Position numbers and translations under genes: made by a program. From assembly GCA_003255065.1 (NCBI GenBank), contig QAOA01007551.1, positions 1,117,715-1,181,714 of the forward strand: a DNA stretch of 64,000 nucleotides, given 5' to 3'. Positions 60,517-64,000 of the stretch are shown here, piece by piece (positions within the stretch are counted from its first letter, which is position 1; each line of letters opens with the position of its first letter). Below the pieces are notes generated by a model. That model saw only the letters and a list, made by a program, of their open reading frames with translations, did no database searches and was not told where the DNA came from. Source of the stretch: Cercis canadensis. Lineage: Eukaryota; Streptophyta; Magnoliopsida; Fabales; Fabaceae.

Positions 60517-63500
60517 TTCCCTCCCTCATCAGAAGGATTCGTCCTCGAATCTGAATCGTCACCTACATCAAATAAGGTTAAGTCAGTAACATTAAAAGTA
60601 GCACTAACATTGCCATACTCACCAGGAAGATTAATTTTGTAGGCATTGTCATTAATCCGCTCAAAGACCTCAAACGGCCCATCTCCTCGAGGGTGCAACT
60701 TTGATTTCCGTTGGGTAGGAAACCGTCCCTTCCTAAGGTATACCCAAACCCAATCACCTAATTCGAATATAACCCTAGTTCGTCCCTTGTTGGCTTGTCT
60801 AGCATACTGCTCATTCTTCTTCTCAATATTAGCCCGAACCTTGGAATGCAAGTCTCTAACAAAATCTGCCTTGTGCTTACCATCAAGATTAGCAAACTCA
60901 TTAGTAGGCAAAGGTAAAATATCCAAGGGAGTTAAAGGATTAAATCCATAAACAATCTCAAAAGGGGAATAAGAAGTAGTAGAGTGTACAGTGCGATTAT
61001 AAGCAAACTCAACATGCGGCAAAGATTGTTCCCAACGCTTAAGATTCTTTTGTATAATAGCACGCAATATAGTAGCAAGTGTTCTATTAACAACCTCAGT
61101 TTGCCCATCTGTCTGAGGATGTGCAACCGTAGAAAATAGAAGCTTAGTCCCCAATCGATCCCATAGGGTTCGCCAAAAGTGACTTAGGAACTTCGCATCT
61201 CTATCACTCACTATTGTTCTAGGTAAACCATGCAAGCGCATTATTTCTTTAAAGAACAAGTCAGCAATATGTGTTGCATCATTAGTTTTAGCACAAGCAA
61301 TAAAGTGAGCCATCTTGCTAAACCTATCAACAACCACAAAGATACTATCTTTCCCACCTGGTGACCTTGGCAGCCCTAGCACAAAATCCATAGAAATATC
61401 AATCCAAGGTTGACTGGGTAATGGTGTATAAAGTCCATGTGGCATAACTTTGGACTTAGTCTGTTTACAAGTAATACACTTGTCACAAATAGAAAGCACA
61501 TCATGTTTCATGTGAAGCCAATAAAAATGTTCATGTAAAATATCCAAAGTCTTTTTAACACCAAAGTGCCCCATTAGGCCACCACCATGCGTCTCTCTAA
61601 CAAGCAAATCACGTATAGAACATGCAGGCACACATAATTTATCTTTCTTAAACAAGTACCCATCATGCCTATAATAATCACCACTAGCATACTTAGCACA
61701 AACAATTCATAGTTGACCGAAATCAGAATCAGATTCATACAAGTCTTTAATAAGCTCAAAACCTAATAGCTTAGCATGCAAATAAGTAATTAAAGTATAC
61801 CTTCTAGACAAGGCATTAGCAACGACATTCTCCTTCCCATCTTTATATTTAATAACATAGGGGAACATCTCAATGAACTCTAACCATTTGGCATGTCTCT
61901 TATTTAACTTACCTTGGGATTTCAAATACTTCAAGCTCTCATGATCCGAATGAATGATGAATTCCCGAGGCCATAGATAGTGCTGCCACGTTTGGAGAGT
62001 CCTCACTAGAGCATAAAGCTCTTTGTCATAAGTGGGATAATTTAATGCTGCCCCATTAAGCTTCTCACTGAAATATGCAATAGGCTTGGAATCCTGCATC
62101 AAAACAACCCCTATTTCAATACCTGAAGTATCACATTCAATCTCAAAAGCTCTGTCAAAGTTAGGCAAACATAAAAGAGGAGCACTAGTTAAAGTTTCCT
62201 TTAAAGTGGTAAATGCCCTCTCTTGTTCCTCGCCCCACTTAAAACTCACATTTTTCTTAACTAGTTCATTTAGGGGTGCGGCTATGGTGCTGAAATTCTT
62301 TACAAACCGCCTATAAAAACTAGCTAAGCCATGGAAAGATCTTACCTCATTCGCATTCTTAGGTGTAGGCCAATCTCGGATTGCCTTAACCTTCTCCTCA
62401 TCCATGCTAATACCCTTAGAACTTACAACAAACCCAAGAAATATAACAGAATCGGAACAAAATGCACACTTCTTAAAATTAGCATACAATTTATGTTCTC
62501 TCAAAGCAATAAAGACATCATGCAAGTGTGACACATGATCATCTAGGGTTTTGCTATAAACTAGGATATCATCAAAATAAACCACCACAAATTTTCCAAT
62601 AAAGGCACGCAAAACATGGTTCATTAGTCTCATGAAAGTGCTAGGTGCATTAGTTAAACCGAAAGGCATTACTAACCACTCATACAAACCATATTTTGTT
62701 TTAAATGCAGTTTTCCACTCATCTCCTTCTTTCATGCGAATTTGGTAGTATCCATTCTTTAAATCTATCTTAGAAAAGACACTAGAACCATACAACTCAT
62801 CAAGCATGTCATCTAATCTAGGGATAGGATGTCTATACTTAACCGTGATTTGGTTGATGGCTCGGCAATCCACACACATGCGCCATGTCCCGTCTTTCTT
62901 TGGCACCAAGATAACTGGAACTGAACATGGGCTTAGACTTTCTTTCACGAATCCCTTTTGTACGAGCTCATCTACTTGCCTTTGAATTTCCTTTGTCTCG
63001 TCAGGATTAGCTCGGTAGGCTGGTTTATTAGGGATAGTCGATCCAGGAACAAAGTCAATCTGGTGCTCTATGCCCCTCAAGGGAGGCAAACCATGTGGTA
63101 TCTCTTCAGGGAAAATATCAGTAAATTCCTGCATCAAAGAAACAACCACACTAGGCAAAGAAGGGTTAAGAGAGTTAGTAAAATAAACATCCTTGTACAT
63201 AAGTACAAGAAGGGTTGGCTTAGACAATAGAACACTCTTGACCTCACTTTTTTGTGCAAAAGCACTCACTTTTTGTCTTCTCTCACTCTTTTTGTCCGTA
63301 CTTTTTTCTTTTTCTCTCTCAGCCTCTTTTTCTTTGGCTGCTTTTTCTTCTCTCTCTTTACATTCTTTTGTAATCTTTGCTTGATCCGCATATGCAAGAG
63401 CAGGTTTTAAAGGTTTCAACAAAGTGGCCTTGTCATTCTTGTAGACGGTGTAAGTGTTGTTGTATCCGTCATACTTCACTCGCCTATCAAACTGCCATGG

Positions 63501-63567
63501 TCGTCCCAACAAAATATGACAAGCATGCATAGGCACCACATCACACAGTACTTCATCTTTAAAAGTA
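60258..63567 (-). pseudogene. Gypsy pol polyprotein: protease end, RT, RNase H, integrase; degraded
   Basis: One frame is open over the whole stretch except for TGA codons at 61709-61707 and 60452-60450. Order: end of the protease (ILLGRPW), a lysine-rich linker, reverse transcriptase ([22 protein letters not shown]), RNase H (CDTSG, KELYAL, HSDHESL), integrase with an HHCC finger and DDE residues ([26 protein letters not shown]), and a GPY/F end. The last RNase H acidic position reads VANALSRR (codon 61817-61815), where an Asp is usual. The C-terminal 86 codons (with TSSRAKR) lie inside the LTR. The protease part continues beyond the MITE at 63944-64000. The stop codons and the lost RNase H residue indicate a dead copy. 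Confidence 0.9.
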
Positions 63568-63934
63568 GGCTTAAATGCAATTTTGGTCCCCCTATTTTAC
63601 TTGAATGAACGATTTGGTCCCCCCATTTTAAAAAATCACAAAATGATCCCTACTGTTTACACCTAAGTTGCACTTTTGGTCCAGGACACTAACTCCATCT
63701 AAAAGTTGACGGTGAGACTGACGTGGCATAGACATTGGAAAGACATATGGCATATTGATAGTTGCCACGTCTATGCCACGTCAGACTCACCGTCAATTTT
63801 TGGACGGTGTTAGTGTCTTGGACCAAAAGTGCAACATCATGCTAAATAGTAAGGACCATTTTATGATTTTTCAAAATAGGGGGACCAAATTGTTTATTCA
63901 GGTAAAATAGGGGGACCAAAACTGCATTTAAGCC
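63568..63934. mobile_element. Mutator-like MITE inserted in the gypsy pol gene
   Basis: 367 bp, almost entirely two inverted arms of about 170 bp. It begins GGCTTAAATGCAATTTTGGT, and the right end read inward is GGCTTAAATGCAGTTTTGGT. It is flanked by a perfect 9-bp direct repeat TTAAAAGTA (63559-63567 and 63935-63943), the size made by Mutator-type transposases. Removing the element and one repeat leaves the protease frame continuous. It has no coding capacity. Confidence 0.9.
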
Positions 63935-64000
63935 TTAAAAGTACTAAAGGCAAATGCAATCCTAACTTGCTTGTTTACCCATAGGTCTCCTCTATCATTC

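Larger units (their letters stand above)
59842..64000 (-). mobile_element. Ty3/gypsy LTR retrotransposon, 3' part only
   Basis: Minus-strand element: 3' LTR at 59842-60516, polypurine tract next to it, then pol running to the right edge. Gag, primer binding site and 5' LTR lie outside. The GPY/F-type integrase end ([16 protein letters not shown]) and a pol frame that runs on into the LTR suggest a chromovirus, possibly the CRM group; a classical chromodomain is not seen. The copy is degraded and carries a MITE insertion. Confidence 0.92.

Noticed and set aside
62086-63384. Plus-strand frames opposite the gypsy pol gene
   Set aside because: They are antisense shadows of the pol reading frame.
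1-64000. CRISPR arrays, operons, phage or other prokaryotic systems
   Set aside because: No spaced short repeats or ribosome binding sites; the introns and plant nuclear gene families mark this as eukaryotic chromosomal DNA.

Overview
The window is nuclear DNA of a flowering plant, most likely a woody eudicot. It shows GT-AG introns in AT-rich DNA, one U12-type intron, plant-specific protein families and plant transposons. The species cannot be fixed from sequence alone. Five single Ns are present (9188, 12686, 17842, 36325, 57833). Four of them sit exactly between two near-identical copies of the flanking sequence. This looks like a draft assembly of a heterozygous genome in which overlapping contig ends, probably the two alleles, were abutted instead of merged.

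Layout, left to right. 173-4785 (-): SNM1-type DNA cross-link repair nuclease, with its 3' end off the window. 6232-12097 (+): 3beta-hydroxysteroid dehydrogenase/decarboxylase fused to a reticulon domain. 13675-17680 (+): translation initiation factor eIF3b. 18965-19581 (+): a weak candidate gene that I do not recognise. 21133-26022 (+): two-BRCT protein with an AT-AC (U12) intron. 26744-46329 (-): Dicer-like 3 (DCL3), 25 exons, containing a 4,660-bp repeat around an N that is almost certainly an assembly artefact. 47490-50484 (-): PPR-DYW editing factor gene with a premature stop and a frameshift in the DYW part. 51984-55051 (-): CID7-like PAM2/CUE/DUF1771/SMR protein with a 5'UTR intron and an overlapping uORF. 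From 56.4 kb to the end the window is gene-poor. It holds a hAT remnant, a SINE with an 18-bp target duplication, and the 3' part of a Ty3/gypsy element (LTR 59842-60516, pol on the minus strand) that is itself interrupted by a 367-bp Mutator-like MITE.

The genes do not form an operon or pathway; this is ordinary plant gene order. Two (SNM1 and the BRCT protein) belong to DNA repair or damage response. DCL3 makes the 24-nt siRNAs that direct methylation of repeats, so the MITE foldback and decayed gypsy element nearby are the kind of sequence it acts on. That link is an inference.

I found no convincing new biological system. The points most worth a second look are the false duplication in DCL3, the AT-AC intron, the two lesions in the DYW domain, the duplicated splice acceptor in SNM1, the CID7 uORF, and the nested transposon insertions, whose target-site duplications can be read directly. 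Exon borders were placed by eye from splice sites, reading phase and protein family, and may be off by a few bases where evidence is thin.
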